From positions 594,648 through 658,647 of the forward strand of contig NZ_JAFFZS010000001.1 of NCBI RefSeq assembly GCF_016921115.1: a DNA stretch of 64,000 bases. The letters are read 5' to 3'. How positions within the stretch are numbered: the first letter of the stretch is position 1; each line of letters opens with the position of its first letter. This document shows, piece after piece, positions 63,781-64,000 of the stretch. Both the position numbers and the translations under genes were made by a program. This stretch comes from Streptomyces actuosus. Its GTDB lineage: Bacteria > Actinomycetota > Actinomycetes > Streptomycetales > Streptomycetaceae. The notes below the pieces were generated by a model. The model did no database searches and was not told where the DNA came from. It was given only the letters and a program-made list of their open reading frames with translations.

Positions 63781-64000
63781 CCACCATCCCCGCCTGGGGC
63801 GTGGACCGGGTACGGGCCTCTCGTCCCCGGCGGCGAGGCCGGGTGGCCCCTGCGGTGCAAGGAGGGCTGGAGGCCACCATCCCCGCCTGGGGCGTGGACC
63901 GGGTACGGGCCTCTCGTCCCCGGCGGCGAGGCCGGGTGGCCCCTGCGGTGCAAGGAGGGCTGGAGGCCACCATCCCCGCCTGGGGCGTGGACCGGGTACG
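63781..64000. repeat. 93-bp tandem repeat at the right edge
   Basis: A 93-bp unit starting CCACCATCCCCGCCTGGGGC is repeated head to tail at 63781, 63874 and 63967, identical as far as can be seen, with the last copy cut by the window end. Each unit contains GGCCTC...GAGGCC inverted arms. Because 93 is divisible by three, the minus strand stays open as a 31-residue repeat (beginning [20 protein letters not shown]) in frame with the ATPase, but composition and the position upstream of its start argue that it is not translated as part of it. Confidence 0.95.

Noticed and set aside
63781..64000. CRISPR array.
   Set aside because: The 93-bp units are identical throughout with no variable spacers; this is a plain tandem repeat. 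The heptamer array at 6502 is likewise not CRISPR.

Overview
The window is a piece of a Streptomyces (or very close actinomycete) chromosome. This follows from the very high GC content with strongly G/C-biased third positions, GTG and TTG starts behind GGAGG-type ribosome sites, a conservon (cvnA-D), stand-alone SpoIIE/PP2C phosphatases, LuxR regulators with long helical regions, an MmpS-like membrane protein and IS701-, IS630- and other Streptomyces-type transposase debris. No rRNA, tRNA or CRISPR array was found. The mix of working genes with many broken ones suggests an accessory or sub-telomeric region.

Layout. 1-6.4 kb: the 5' part of threonine dehydrogenase, then a GAF protein and the conservon cvnA-cvnB-cvnC-cvnD (all minus strand), then a DUF429 protein. 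6.5-11.4 kb: a heptamer minisatellite and two multidomain PP2C phosphatases. 11.4-14.2 kb: a flavin oxidoreductase translationally coupled to a 37-residue peptide gene, and a secreted lipase. 14.5-21.2 kb: two LuxR-type regulators around a Tat-exported phospholipase C and an IS630 fossil. 21.8-28.8 kb: a large secreted M4 metalloprotease, an adenylation domain and an enoyl-CoA hydratase both truncated and joined at a deletion scar, a small monooxygenase-like protein, an old-yellow-enzyme tail and a metallo-beta-lactamase-fold hydrolase. 29.4-32.3 kb: a GAF/winged-helix activator with an aldehyde dehydrogenase.

32.4-39.4 kb is a graveyard that still carries working genes. The N-terminal piece of an IS701-like transposase lies on its left and a C-terminal piece on its right. 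Between and beside them are an RNase J, a GNAT acetyltransferase, a cytosine methyltransferase with an in-frame stop, a twice-frameshifted Ser/Thr kinase, a DEAD-box helicase, an aldehyde dehydrogenase tail and an amidase remnant. 39.4-49.5 kb holds an MmpS-like protein, an 8.7-kb RHS/YD-repeat protein with a C-terminal nuclease-like toxin, and an overlapping SUKH-type immunity gene ending in a strong terminator. 49.5-52.3 kb contains a methyltransferase between two copies of an integrase-like tail, a lipoprotein and colliding gene fragments.

52.4-64 kb is a copper-handling island: multicopper oxidase, a DUF6153-like protein, CopA, CopZ, two CsoR-type operators, a three-gene ATGA-coupled cytochrome b unit, a SHOCT protein and a second P-type ATPase whose N-terminus is a cupredoxin instead of the usual heavy-metal domain. 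A 93-bp tandem repeat runs off the right edge. CopZ and CopA would chaperone and export Cu(I), the multicopper oxidase would oxidise it outside the membrane, and the cupredoxin ATPase would be a second transport route; the role of the cytochrome b unit is unknown.
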